The position numbers and the translations under genes are program-made. A stretch of 22,064 nt of DNA from a virus, in the IMG/VR virus record IMGVR_UViG_3300028388_003023, positions 1 through 22,064 of that record; one strand, 5' to 3'. The notes below the pieces were generated by a model. It searched no databases, was not told where the DNA came from, and saw only the letters and a list, made by a program, of their open reading frames with translations. Shown piece by piece: positions 1-7,504 of the stretch (position 1 is its first letter; each line of letters opens with the position of its first letter).

Positions 1-237
1 AATATCTTCTTCCCAGCTGGAGCGGATAAGAAAACGCTGCATAGCGTGCACTATCAGGCTTGGAAACAAGGGTGCAAGGGTCTATATTATCTACGTACAG
101 AAACATCCAACAAGGCAGAGAATGTCTCTCAGAAAGTAGAACGTGAGAAACTAGACGATATTATTAATCCAAATGCAATCAATTTTAACAACGGAAGCGA
201 ACCAGATCAGGATTCATGTATAGCTTGTGAGGGATGA
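1..237 (+). CDS. nrdA: Ribonucleoside-diphosphate reductase large subunit, C-terminal fragment
   Basis: The window opens inside this gene; the last 78 codons are present and read in frame from base 1. NrdA reduces ribonucleotides to deoxyribonucleotides with the NrdB radical subunit. The fragment carries the end of the alpha/beta barrel (NIFFPAGADKKTLHSVHYQAW, then GLYYLRTET) and a flexible tail ending DSCIACEG. The CxxC pair in that tail is the redox shuttle that class I enzymes re-reduce through glutaredoxin or thioredoxin. nrdB follows 550 bases downstream, after an inserted homing-endonuclease-like gene. The identification rests on the tail motif, the barrel-end sequence and the neighbour nrdB; the catalytic core lies outside the window. 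Confidence 0.9.
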   Translation, partial: NIFFPAGADKKTLHSVHYQAWKQGCKGLYYLRTETSNKAENVSQKVEREKLDDIINPNAINFNNGSEPDQDSCIACEG

Positions 238-273
238 TTTTTTAATTTTTTTGCGTTGCTTGCCAAGGCTAAG

Positions 274-281
274 TATAAATA
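274..281 (+). promoter_or_regulatory. T4-type late promoter (TATAAATA)
   Basis: An exact T4 late-promoter octamer lies in the 72-base gap after nrdA, upstream of the NUMOD3-like gene. By T4 geometry (octamer at -13 to -6) transcription would start near 287. A 6-bp inverted repeat pairs 282-287 with 306-311. It would place the Shine-Dalgarno AAGGAGG (296-302) in the loop and part of the ATG in the stem of a read-through transcript; a late transcript would lack the 5' arm. The promoter call rests on the match and the two similar sites in the window. The hairpin is weak. Confidence 0.6.
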
Positions 282-309
282 ATATTATCGAATCTAAGGA
301 GGAAGTAAT

Positions 310-774
310 ATGCATGATCCAATAGCCGAAGCACTAGGAATGAGACCATTGGGATTTTCTATCGATCCTAACGAAGGTAGAGATCCCAATGAAACTAATG
401 AATGGAGGATGGGCGGTTATATAAATGAAGCGATGTATGAATACCACTCAATTAGAATGACTAAAGACAACCCAATGAAGAATCCTGAGATTGCCAAAAA
501 GGTTTCAGACACTATACGAGAATCTTATGAATCTGGTCGTCGTAAACCTAGAAAAATTACCGACGAAGAAAAGAAAAATCTTTCAGAAAGGATGAAAAAG
601 AGCAATCCGGTTCATACACATCCTGAGAAACATAACTTTAAAAATAACTCTTACGTAAAAGGTCGTAAATGGTATAATAATGGTGAAGAGAATTTATATC
701 TTTATGAAGATGAAGAAGTGCCAGAAGGATTTGTACCCGGCATGAAACCACAAAAACGTAAGAAAAAAGACTAA
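310..774 (+). CDS. NUMOD3-like homing-endonuclease-associated protein without a nuclease domain
   Basis: A 154-residue basic protein between nrdA and nrdB, a classic site for mobile intron or free-standing homing genes in T4-like phages. Residues about 54-72 (NPMKNPEIAKKVSDTIRES) resemble the NUMOD3 DNA-binding repeat of GIY-YIG and HNH homing endonucleases, and 84-100 may be a second, degenerate copy. The C-terminus has the WYNNG...PEGFVPGM pattern (121-145) often found at the end of phage homing-type proteins. I see no GIY-YIG, HNH or LAGLIDADG core, so it is either a nuclease remnant or a DNA-binding protein. The start has a strong AAGGAGG 8 bases upstream. It has its own late promoter at 274. 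Confidence 0.6.
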   Translation: MHDPIAEALGMRPLGFSIDPNEGRDPNETNEWRMGGYINEAMYEYHSIRMTKDNPMKNPEIAKKVSDTIRESYESGRRKPRKITDEEKKNLSERMKKSNPVHTHPEKHNFKNNSYVKGRKWYNNGEENLYLYEDEEVPEGFVPGMKPQKRKKKD

Positions 775-787
775 CAGAGGAAAAGAA

Positions 788-1996
788 ATGGAAGTATTAA
801 TTTACACAAAATCAAATTGCCCGTTCTGTGAAAAAGCTAAAGCTTGGTTTACTCAGCACGGCCATAGCTACACTCAGATTGTATTAGACGACGAAGAACA
901 ACGTATGGCGTTTTATCAAAAAATGTCGAACGGTAAGCAAGTTCGTTCAGTTCCTCAGATTTTTATCGACGGTAAACACATCGGCACGTATAATGACTTA
1001 ATGGCAATTGCTGATAAACTAGTTAAGAAGCAAGGCGGTCTACTTGAGTTTTCAGAAACTTACAAACCATTCCACTATCCTTGGGCTGTCGAGCTTACTA
1101 CTCGACACGAGAAAGCACATTGGATCGAAGACGAGCTTGACTTATCAGAAGATGTGTCTGACTGGAAGAGTGGTAAGATGACTCCTACTGAGAAAGAGTA
1201 CATCACTAACATTCTTCGCTTGTTCACTCAGTCTGATGTTGCGGTAGGTCAGAACTATTATGATCAGTTCATTCCTAAGTTCAAGAACAACGAAGTTCGT
1301 AATATGCTAGGGTCGTTTGCTGCCCGTGAAGGTATTCATCAGCGAGCTTATGCACTCTTAAACGAAACACTCGGTCTTCCAGATAGCGAGTATCATGCAT
1401 TCCTCGAGTATTCGGAGATGGCTGACAAGATCGAGTATATGCGGAAGGCCGATACAAACACTCTCAGAGGGCTTGGATTGTCACTGGCTAAAAGCGTGTT
1501 CAACGAAGGTGTAGCACTATTCGCTTCGTTCGTAATGCTCCTGAACTTCCAGCGTTTTGGTAAGATGAAAGGTATGGGCAAGGTTGTTGAGTGGTCTATC
1601 CGCGACGAGTCTATGCATGTCGAAGGCAATTCAAAACTCTTTAAGGCTTTTTGTAAAGAGCATAGTCGAGTCGTCGATAACGAGTTCAAAAAAGAAATCT
1701 ATGATATTTCTCGTGATATTGTTGAGCTCGAAGACAAGTTCATCGAGCTCGCTTACGAACTTGGTACTGTTGAAGGGCTTGACAAATCTGAGGTGAAGGA
1801 ATATATAAGATATATCACGGACAGACGTTTGCTTCAGCTCGGTATGAAGCCAAACTTTAAAGTTAAAGAAAATCCACTACCTTGGTTAGAGTGGGTTCTA
1901 AACGGCGCGGATCATACAAACTTCTTCGAGAATCGCGTAACCGAGTACGAAGTAGCTGGATTGTCTGGAAGTTGGGATGATGCTTACGCCGCATAG
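788..1996 (+). CDS. nrdB: Glutaredoxin-NrdB fusion (class Ia RNR small subunit)
   Basis: A 402-residue fusion. Residues 1-80 are a glutaredoxin with active site CPFC (11-14), the cis-Pro segment SVPQIFIDG (54-62) and a conserved G near 66. Residues 90-402 are the radical-generating subunit. By E. coli NrdB pattern the di-iron ligands are D150, E181, H184, E240, E274 and H277, and the radical tyrosine is Y188 (EGIHQRAY). All are intact. The fused glutaredoxin probably re-reduces the NrdA tail cysteines in cis, making the reductase partly independent of host reductants. The small subunit on its own is normal length. The start is preceded by AGAGG at 775-779. ALAS starts 8 bases after the stop. 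A second, free glutaredoxin lies at 7660. Confidence 0.95.
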   Translation: MEVLIYTKSNCPFCEKAKAWFTQHGHSYTQIVLDDEEQRMAFYQKMSNGKQVRSVPQIFIDGKHIGTYNDLMAIADKLVKKQGGLLEFSETYKPFHYPWAVELTTRHEKAHWIEDELDLSEDVSDWKSGKMTPTEKEYITNILRLFTQSDVAVGQNYYDQFIPKFKNNEVRNMLGSFAAREGIHQRAYALLNETLGLPDSEYHAFLEYSEMADKIEYMRKADTNTLRGLGLSLAKSVFNEGVALFASFVMLLNFQRFGKMKGMGKVVEWSIRDESMHVEGNSKLFKAFCKEHSRVVDNEFKKEIYDISRDIVELEDKFIELAYELGTVEGLDKSEVKEYIRYITDRRLLQLGMKPNFKVKENPLPWLEWVLNGADHTNFFENRVTEYEVAGLSGSWDDAYAA

Positions 1997-2004
1997 GTAA
2001 GCTT

Positions 2005-3213
2005 ATGATTGATGAAAAGCCGTTTCGAGCGTTAGTTGACAAGCTTAAAGACGAAGGTAAGTATAGAGTCTTTAATGATATTGTAAGGGATCGAGGTAAG
2101 TTTCCTCGAGCAACTTGGTACAGTAAGTACTCTCCTAAAACAATAGTCAATTGGTGCTCGAACGACTATCTTTGTATGGGTCAAAACCAATATGTTATAG
2201 ATGCCATGCAAACGGCTTTAGATAAGACAGGGAGTGGTAGTGGAGGTACTCGCAACATCGGCGGTACCTCTCATTACCATGTTACTCTCGAAAAAGAACT
2301 TGCTAAACTCCATATTAAAAATTCTGCACTGCTGTACACTTCAGCTTATGTCGCTAATGAATGGACTCTCATCTCACTAGCTAAAATTATACCTAACATT
2401 TGTTTCGTATCAGATAGCAAGAATCACGCATCTATGATCATGGGTATTAAACACAGTGGCGCTAAGAAAATCGTTTTCGAACACAACAACATTGAAGATT
2501 TAGAAGCTTCATTGATTCAAGCTCGCGAGGAATGTTATGTTCCTTGTATTGTATTCGAAAGTGTTTATAGCATGGATGGAGATGTAGCACCCATTGAAAA
2601 AATTTGTGACCTGGCTGATAAGTACGGCGCTATTACATATATAGACGAGGTACATGCCGTAGGATTATATGGAAACACTGGAGCAGGATATTGTGAAAAA
2701 CTTGGATTTGCAGTCTCAAACAGAATCGACATCATCAATGGCACGTTGGGTAAAGCGTATGGTTGCCAAGGAGGGTATGTCGCTGGCGATCACGTTGTCA
2801 TTGATGCAATTCGCAGCGTGGCTTCTGGTTTTATATTCACTACTAGCCTCAGCCCAGTAATGTGTGCTGGTGCTATAGCATCAATACGTTATTTAAGAGA
2901 TCACAACGAATTACGAGAGCAGCATCAAGAACGAGCTGCGACTCTGAAGCAAATGTTAATCGAAAACGACATCGAAGTCTTCGAAGAAGCTTGCACTCAC
3001 ATCATTCCGGTAATGGTTCGAGATGCTAAACGTTGTAAAGAAATAAGTGATAGGTTACTGAATGTTCACGGAATATATATCCAGCCAATTAATTATCCAA
3101 CAGTCGATGTGGGTACTGAACGGCTACGAATTACACCAACTCCACTACACACTAATGGTATGATGGAAAACTTAGTAGAAGCACTAAAGGAATCATTCGA
3201 TTATGTTAAGTAG
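2005..3213 (+). CDS. hemA: 5-aminolevulinate synthase (ALAS, Shemin pathway)
   Basis: A 402-residue, full-length fold-type I PLP enzyme that condenses glycine and succinyl-CoA to 5-aminolevulinate, the first tetrapyrrole precursor. Visible motifs are [12 protein letters not shown] (48-59), [12 protein letters not shown] (81-92), SDSKNHASM (136-144), [13 protein letters not shown] (184-196), [11 protein letters not shown] (213-223), the PLP lysine K250 in [18 protein letters not shown] (274-282) and [12 protein letters not shown] near the end. The GTRNI..T block and the terminal QPINYPTV...ERLRITPTP separate ALAS from the related KBL, BioF and SPT enzymes. Best likeness is to alphaproteobacterial ALAS. 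The start has AGGTAAG overlapping the nrdB stop, and the 3' end overlaps AOX by 11 bases, so the two are probably translated together. Aquatic phage ALAS genes (valaS) have been reported before. Confidence 0.93.
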   Translation: MIDEKPFRALVDKLKDEGKYRVFNDIVRDRGKFPRATWYSKYSPKTIVNWCSNDYLCMGQNQYVIDAMQTALDKTGSGSGGTRNIGGTSHYHVTLEKELAKLHIKNSALLYTSAYVANEWTLISLAKIIPNICFVSDSKNHASMIMGIKHSGAKKIVFEHNNIEDLEASLIQAREECYVPCIVFESVYSMDGDVAPIEKICDLADKYGAITYIDEVHAVGLYGNTGAGYCEKLGFAVSNRIDIINGTLGKAYGCQGGYVAGDHVVIDAIRSVASGFIFTTSLSPVMCAGAIASIRYLRDHNELREQHQERAATLKQMLIENDIEVFEEACTHIIPVMVRDAKRCKEISDRLLNVHGIYIQPINYPTVDVGTERLRITPTPLHTNGMMENLVEALKESFDYVK

Positions 3214-3772
3214 AGATGCGATAGCTAAGAGCATGACAATGTTTTTTAGATTCTTTGCGGACACTTTCTTCGCAAACCGCTATGGTCATCGAGCAGTTGT
3301 GCTCGAAACTATTGCAGGTGTTCCAGGCATGGTTGCAGGAATGTGGATTCATCTCCGCAGCCTACGGCAGGCTAAAACTGGATATGGCCCGCAAATACGA
3401 GAGCTATTAGCAGAAGCAGAGAATGAGCGCATGCATCTCATGTTCTTTATTGATATCGCGCAACCGAACTGGTTTGAAAGAACTTTGATCATGATAGCCC
3501 AGCTTGTATTCTTTACATTTTATCTCTCCATGTATATCTTTGCTCCAAAACTCGCTCATCGTATGATTCATTATTTTGAAGAAGAAGCAGTTCGAAGCTA
3601 CACTTCATATATCGAGTTGGTAGAATCTAAAGATATCGACAATCCTCCAGCTCCTCAATTAGCTATTAATTATTACTGCCTTCCTAAAGACGCAACTCTT
3701 GTTGATATGCTAAGATGCGTAAGAGCGGATGAACAAAAACACAGTAAAGTAAACTGGGAATACTCAATTTGA
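3203..3772 (+). CDS. aox: Alternative (ubi)quinol oxidase, di-iron
   Basis: A 189-residue protein of the AOX/PTOX family, a monotopic inner-membrane enzyme that oxidises quinol and reduces oxygen to water without heme and without pumping protons. The four signature blocks are intact: [10 protein letters not shown] (E35), AENERMHL (E75, H78), EEEAVRSYT (126-134) and RADEQKH (E177, H180). The hydrophobic stretch 94-118 fits the membrane-binding region. Length is short relative to eukaryotic AOX but normal for the catalytic core in bacteria. The start lies inside ALAS, with AAGGA about 11 bases upstream; the stop overlaps the next gene by TTGA. Cyanophages are known to carry the related PTOX. 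The ALAS neighbour, RNR and SdhB argue for an AOX acting on ubiquinol in a heterotroph rather than a plastoquinol oxidase. Confidence 0.93.
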   Translation: MLSRDAIAKSMTMFFRFFADTFFANRYGHRAVVLETIAGVPGMVAGMWIHLRSLRQAKTGYGPQIRELLAEAENERMHLMFFIDIAQPNWFERTLIMIAQLVFFTFYLSMYIFAPKLAHRMIHYFEEEAVRSYTSYIELVESKDIDNPPAPQLAINYYCLPKDATLVDMLRCVRADEQKHSKVNWEYSI

Positions 3773-4818
3773 AGTGGCTTACTTTATTCACTGCAATACT
3801 ACTGGCTTCCTGCGCAGCCTACTTTAGTATTGTCGGTCTAATGACAATATTTGCTGGTGCCGCACTGACAGTAATGGTTATGGCTGGAGTTCTTGAGTTC
3901 GCTAAACTCGTTAGCGCAGCTTGGTTACACTATGAATGGGACAAAATAAATAATTTAGTCCGGGCATATTTTACCACAGCAGTTTTGATATTAATGTTCA
4001 TAACTAGCATGGGTATTTTCGGTTACCTTTCAAAGGCGCATATTGATCAAACTGTGCAGGTTGGAGGAAACAATGAACTTAAAATTGAAATGCTCGAAAG
4101 AAGAATCCAACGACAGCAGGGTATTATAGATGACTCCGAAAAGGTCGTGTCGCAATTGGACAATGCGGTCGAGATACTACAAGAGTATGACAGGATCCGT
4201 GGTCCGGACGGAGCAATTGCTGTCCGTGCTGCGCAAACAGAGGAAAGGGAGTCGCTCAACCGAACTATCGAGAATGCGTACTCTAAGATTGAAACACTCC
4301 AGACCGAATTACTCCCCCTTAAGAAACAGCAAATATCTCTTGAGGCTGAGATTGGTCCGCTCAAATACATCACGGAGTTAGTTTATGGAAAAGAAAACGC
4401 TAGAGACAATTTTGACCGCGCTGTTCGTGGGATTATCATACTTCTTGTTATTGTCTTTGATCCTCTTGCTGTAATGCTGTTAGTAGTATCGACAGGCGCA
4501 TTTAAGAGAGATAGACTTAAAATCAAACCACTGATTGACGAAGATCAAATCATGAGGATGGACTTAGATGGAAATACAACCAGTAACGCCGATAAACGAA
4601 ATGACACAAAGAACACAACCAGTGATGGAGAAACCGATCATAAAGAAAGTAGTCAGGATCGTGCCGAGCATAAATATACAACAGGAGACGACGTACACTT
4701 ACAATCGGAATGGTCAATTAATATCGACGGTAGTGAGGGGCTTCGAAGTGAATCTTCTGACTTAGAAGAAAAGAGCTCTAGGGGGCTTACAACAGTAATG
4801 AATAGGAGACCAGTATAA
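3769..4818 (+). CDS. Membrane protein with central coiled coil, function unknown
   Basis: A 349-residue protein starting at a TTG that overlaps the AOX stop (TTGA), so probably translated by coupling. Hydrophobic segments are at about 3-23, 24-46, 66-87 and 219-243 (the last contains VFDPLAVMLLVVS). Between the third and fourth lies a long charged coiled coil (about 100-205). This layout (membrane hairpin, coiled coil, last membrane helix with FDPLAVML) resembles uncharacterised proteins I know from marine T4-like phages. The last 85 residues after KPLIDEDQI are low-complexity, rich in D, N, T, S and K, and read unlike the rest. In this stretch another frame holds a better-looking ORF (4568-4765). 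Role in the ALAS-AOX operon is unknown. Confidence 0.75.
   Translation: MKWLTLFTAILLASCAAYFSIVGLMTIFAGAALTVMVMAGVLEFAKLVSAAWLHYEWDKINNLVRAYFTTAVLILMFITSMGIFGYLSKAHIDQTVQVGGNNELKIEMLERRIQRQQGIIDDSEKVVSQLDNAVEILQEYDRIRGPDGAIAVRAAQTEERESLNRTIENAYSKIETLQTELLPLKKQQISLEAEIGPLKYITELVYGKENARDNFDRAVRGIIILLVIVFDPLAVMLLVVSTGAFKRDRLKIKPLIDEDQIMRMDLDGNTTSNADKRNDTKNTTSDGETDHKESSQDRAEHKYTTGDDVHLQSEWSINIDGSEGLRSESSDLEEKSSRGLTTVMNRRPV
4568..4765 (+). CDS. Possible nested ORF or frameshifted C-terminus (65 residues)
   Basis: This ORF is wholly inside the 3' part of the membrane-protein gene, in the +1 frame. It starts with ATG just after an in-frame TAG and has GAGG at 4554-4557 as a ribosome binding site. 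Its product has a balanced composition (PIIKKVVRIVPSINIQ, then TYTYNRNGQLISTVVRGFEV), whereas the host frame there is low-complexity. It is either a true overlapping gene, the ancestral C-terminus of the membrane protein displaced by a frameshift, or chance. No relatives could be compared here. Confidence 0.35.
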   Translation: MEIQPVTPINEMTQRTQPVMEKPIIKKVVRIVPSINIQQETTYTYNRNGQLISTVVRGFEVNLLT

Positions 4819-4819
4819 C

Positions 4820-5455
4820 ATGAAAGATGAAGCAAAAGTTGATTTAACAAAAGCACTACTAGGTGGGCCGGCCTTCTATTCCAGACCATCTAGCTATATG
4901 CATTCCTTTTACTTGTATGAAATTAGTAGTGCTGAAGCTTACACTGATTGGTTAGATACGATCCGCAATTGCACTGAAAACGATGTTGTAAAAATACACA
5001 TCAACTCGCCTGGTGGTGATCTACTTAGCACAATACAAATTATAAGAGCGCTTCAGGAAACTCTAGCGACGGTTATTTGTTCGGTTGAAGGGCAGTGTAT
5101 GTCTGCAGCTACGCTTATCTTCTTACAAGCTGATGTTGTAGAAGTTTCTGAACACTCGATGTTCATGTTCCACAACTACTCCGGCGGTACTTTCGGCAAG
5201 GGTGGCGAAATGATGGATCAACTTAAGTATGAAGCTGAGTGGTCTAAAAAGATGTTCGGTGACATTTACGACGACTTCTTAACCGACGAAGAACTCGAAG
5301 CAATGTTTAATAACAAGGACATTTGGATGACCGGCGAAGAAGTAACAGAACGAATAAGACAACGAGCAGAACGACTTCAATTAAAACTAGAAGAAGAAGC
5401 TGCAACCGAAAAGCCTAAAAGACGACGACGCAATTCGTCTGAATCGGACACCTGA
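4820..5455 (+). CDS. clpP: ClpP-like serine protease
   Basis: A 211-residue S14-family protein. Features in order: INSPGGD (61-67, the glycine-rich oxyanion strand), nucleophile S95 in EGQCMSAATLIFLQAD, catalytic H118 in MFMFHNYSGG, and a likely acid D167 in KDIWMTGEEV. The ClpP fold length is normal, with a basic tail (PKRRRRN). The serine sits in CMSAA rather than the host-like ASMGA, as in other phage and SppA/ClpP-mixed proteins. Roles in phages include redirecting host ClpA/ClpX proteolysis or processing virion proteins; neither is shown here. AGGAG at 4805-4809 precedes the start. The next gene encodes a second, zinc-type protease-like protein. Confidence 0.85.
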   Translation: MKDEAKVDLTKALLGGPAFYSRPSSYMHSFYLYEISSAEAYTDWLDTIRNCTENDVVKIHINSPGGDLLSTIQIIRALQETLATVICSVEGQCMSAATLIFLQADVVEVSEHSMFMFHNYSGGTFGKGGEMMDQLKYEAEWSKKMFGDIYDDFLTDEELEAMFNNKDIWMTGEEVTERIRQRAERLQLKLEEEAATEKPKRRRRNSSESDT

Positions 5456-5497
5456 CGATGCGCGTCCTTTCTTTCAACCTTTTATGGAACGAGAGAA

Positions 5498-5791
5498 ATG
5501 GACGCGTGTTATGATGCAGAAACTTACTTGTGTCCAGATTTACTGGGATTCCAAGAGAAAGTCGTATTCGTTAACGAATCGAGCTTAGTAAGAAATTGTA
5601 AAGACTTTGAAGCCGAAGCATGCGCAGTAATAAATTTTAAAATGAAAACGTGCACAATATACTTGAACGGTGTACGAGGGCCAACTGCTTCTGACTTAAC
5701 ACATGAAAGAAACCATTGTAGAGGTTGGAATCATGAAGATATTAATACCGGTGAATACGAAAAAGAACATTGGTTCCCGATAAGGAGATAA
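5498..5791 (+). CDS. Small protein with metzincin-type zinc motif
   Basis: A 97-residue protein with HERNHCRGWNH at 69-79, which fits HExxHxxGxxH: H69, H73 and H79 as possible zinc ligands and E70 as general base. The rest is short, with five cysteines (4, 12, 34, 42, 52) before the motif, and no clear signal peptide. Cysteine richness would suit an exported, disulfide-bonded protein, but no export signal is seen. It lies 42 bases after the clpP-like gene in the same frame, with no in-frame start between. GAGAG precedes the ATG. Protease activity is inferred from the motif only. Confidence 0.6.
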   Translation: MDACYDAETYLCPDLLGFQEKVVFVNESSLVRNCKDFEAEACAVINFKMKTCTIYLNGVRGPTASDLTHERNHCRGWNHEDINTGEYEKEHWFPIRR

Positions 5792-5795
5792 TATT

Positions 5796-6215
5796 ATGAG
5801 TAGTATAACAAAGTATTTGTGGAGAGGCGCAGGATTATTATCTGTAGGTATGGCCTATATCGGTGTTCTTGTCCCTGGTATCCCGACGACTTCTTTTCTA
5901 TTGCTAGCACTATGGTGTTTTAGTAAAGGTTCACCTGCTCTACAAAAATGGATATGGGAACATCCGACATTTGGTCTCTATGTAAGAAATTGGTCAGAAA
6001 AGCGCGTTTACCCTACTAAAGCAAAATATATAATGTTAGCATGCTGCGGTTTTAGTTTCGTTTGGATTTTATACTTGCAACTTAAACTTGTAGCTACTAT
6101 AAGTATAGGACTCTTTATGTTGTTCTGGCTAGTGTGGGCTTGGCGGTATCCCGGCTCTGTAGAAGAGTACGACCGCCGAGTATCGGAGGGTCGACGCATT
6201 GGATGGTTTAAATGA
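5796..6215 (+). CDS. DUF454 (YbaN-like) inner-membrane protein
   Basis: A 139-residue protein resembling E. coli YbaN throughout: GAGLLSVGMAYIGVLVPGIPTTSFLLLALWCFSKGSP near the N-terminus, then WIWEHPTFGLYVRNW, and two further membrane helices (about 78-98 and 100-118). The family is small, polytopic and uncharacterised. AAGGAGA lies 8 bases before the ATG. The gene overlaps the next one by ATGA. It looks like an acquired bacterial gene, and YbaN-type proteins are common in proteobacteria. No role in infection is known to me. Confidence 0.85.
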   Translation: MSSITKYLWRGAGLLSVGMAYIGVLVPGIPTTSFLLLALWCFSKGSPALQKWIWEHPTFGLYVRNWSEKRVYPTKAKYIMLACCGFSFVWILYLQLKLVATISIGLFMLFWLVWAWRYPGSVEEYDRRVSEGRRIGWFK

Positions 6216-6424
6216 ACGAAAAAGATGAAAAGAAAAAAACAATGAATCTACGTGAATTCACTTACAATCTTCGTCGATTACAGCATGCACAACAAATGCA
6301 AGACGAGCTTGAGAATATTGAAATGATTGATCGAGTAGTTGAGTTCATGGGAAGTGATCTGCCCGAAGCCGAATATATAATCTATAGAATACAACGAAGG
6401 TTGCGCAACGATAGGAAATATTGA
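6212..6424 (+). CDS. Small charged helical protein, unknown
   Basis: A 70-residue hydrophilic protein, predicted largely helical (NLREFTYNLRRLQHAQQMQDELENIEMIDRVVEFM), with no membrane segment and no recognised domain. It is coupled to the DUF454 gene by an ATGA overlap, and its stop overlaps the region where the AbrB-like gene begins. The overlaps at both ends and the coding composition support a real gene. Confidence 0.7.
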   Translation: MNEKDEKKKTMNLREFTYNLRRLQHAQQMQDELENIEMIDRVVEFMGSDLPEAEYIIYRIQRRLRNDRKY

Positions 6425-6426
6425 TC

Positions 6427-6699
6427 ATGAAACAAGTGTACTTAACATCAGAAATTTTTCTAGAAATCCCGGATGATCCTGATAATGTTTTGATGATACT
6501 CCCCCCTGAAATTTGTGAAGCAGCCGGACTCGAAACCGGCGATACATTGGAGATTAAAATGAAAGATGAAACGCTTACTATAAATAAAAAACCCGTCCCT
6601 AAGATTTACGAGAGTCCAGACGGTGGCAAAACTGTTTACTCTCGTAACTTCGGTTCGAAAGAGCGCGAACTAATCGAGAAACTAGACGAAGAAAACTGA
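6427..6699 (+). CDS. AbrB/MazE-like swapped-hairpin domain protein
   Basis: A 90-residue protein. Residues about 20-53 (DNVLMILPPEICEAAGLETGDTLEIKMKDETLTI) fit the AbrB/SpoVT/MazE swapped-hairpin fold, with the usual P-E...GL..GD.L signature. The C-terminal part (YESPDGGKTVYSRNFGSKERELIEK) is typical of phage members. Such proteins bind DNA as dimers or act as antitoxins; no toxin gene is beside it, so a regulator or a DNA-binding structural protein is more likely. I chose ATG 6427 over the in-frame TTG 6421 because AGGAAA at 6412-6417 is correctly spaced to it. Confidence 0.7.
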   Translation: MKQVYLTSEIFLEIPDDPDNVLMILPPEICEAAGLETGDTLEIKMKDETLTINKKPVPKIYESPDGGKTVYSRNFGSKERELIEKLDEEN

Positions 6700-6720
6700 G
6701 GTATATTATGAAGAAAGAAC

Positions 6721-6894
6721 TTGAAGGAAAGTAGTGAGAATATTATAGATACTGAGATAGTTGACGAAAAAGCTATTCTTAAGATATTCAAAAAAGATAA
6801 TCAATATCTTGACGAGTGGGACGACGCTCGAAAGATTAAATTCATTCGTGATTGGAAAGAGAAGGACATGAAAAATGCCAATGAGTCACTATAG
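6721..6894 (+). CDS. Small charged protein, unknown; start uncertain
   Basis: A 57-codon frame runs from TTG 6721 to a stop inside the next gene (KESSENIIDTEIVDEKAILKIFKK...LDEWDDARKIKFIRDWKEKD). It reads like a genuine acidic/basic phage protein and fills an otherwise empty gap. The best ribosome binding site (GAGG at 6698-6701) instead serves ATG 6708, which gives only an 8-residue peptide in another frame. So the gene may use a weak TTG start, or a one-base frameshift may have separated the ATG from the body. Confidence 0.5.
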   Translation: MKESSENIIDTEIVDEKAILKIFKKDNQYLDEWDDARKIKFIRDWKEKDMKNANESL

Positions 6895-7495
6895 GAGATG
6901 GGTCGGAGGCCACTGGCCTGAAGTACAAAAGTGGCAACATGACTTCATCACTCAACACCTCTTAGCCTATAACCCATCAAAAACTTTTTTAGACATTGGT
7001 TGCGGTTCACTTAGACTTGGATCTAAACTCATCAAGACTCATGATGCGGGAAAGTACGTTGGTCTAGACACCACTCAAGAACTTATTGACTATGGACTAA
7101 ACTACGAGATCAATCCGACTATACTCGCAGAAAAGAATCCTAGATTTATTATTTCTGACAGATTTGACTATTCTTCTTTAGGAGAAGAAAAGGTAGATAT
7201 CGCTTGGGCTTATGCTGTTTGGTTTCACGTGCCTGAGTGGCTCCTTCGCCTCGGTCTTAAGAATACACGTGAGGTAATGAAAGACGACGGTGTATTGTTC
7301 TCTGGTTTTGGTGGAGAACCGCCAGGTCCAAACTCGGAGATTCCAGACGACGATTATGTTTATGACGATCGCCAGCTAGTTTTCTGGAGATGGGAAGAAG
7401 ACTTAGCGAAAATATTTAACGAATGCGGTCTTTCGTTTGAGTATAGAGCGGACACCATTAAAGGTGGTTACTTAGTTCGAAGCGTTAAAATCTAA
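6875..7495 (+). CDS. Class I SAM-dependent methyltransferase
   Basis: A 206-residue protein. Motif I is FLDIGCGSLRLGSKLI (about 48-63), followed by an acidic motif II region (YVGLDTTQELIDYGLNYE), a post-core DIAWAYAVWFHVPEW, and a C-terminal strand pair ending GGYLVRSVKI. The substrate is not evident. There is no DPPY or PC motif of DNA methylases, and the fold is closer to small-molecule or protein/glycan methyltransferases. The ATG has AAGGA at 6863-6867. The gene overlaps the end of the preceding 57-codon frame. Confidence 0.8.
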   Translation: MPMSHYRRWVGGHWPEVQKWQHDFITQHLLAYNPSKTFLDIGCGSLRLGSKLIKTHDAGKYVGLDTTQELIDYGLNYEINPTILAEKNPRFIISDRFDYSSLGEEKVDIAWAYAVWFHVPEWLLRLGLKNTREVMKDDGVLFSGFGGEPPGPNSEIPDDDYVYDDRQLVFWRWEEDLAKIFNECGLSFEYRADTIKGGYLVRSVKI

Positions 7496-7504
7496 AGGTG
7501 TTAC

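Noticed and set aside
1779-1807. TTGACA, 17 bases, TATATA inside nrdB, upstream of ALAS
   Set aside because: The -35 is perfect and spacing right, but it lacks the ACAG flank and TATAAT shared by the other promoters and lies wholly in codons of a conserved protein. Possible, but not supported enough to call.
5458-5514. 18-residue ORF (MRVLSFNLLWNERNGRVL) between clpP-like and zinc-motif genes
   Set aside because: No RBS, overlaps the next gene, and no membrane or other feature; probably chance.
6579-6586. TATAAATA octamer
   Set aside because: It lies inside the AbrB-like gene, reading as codons for T-I-N-K, with no gene start nearby; probably chance.
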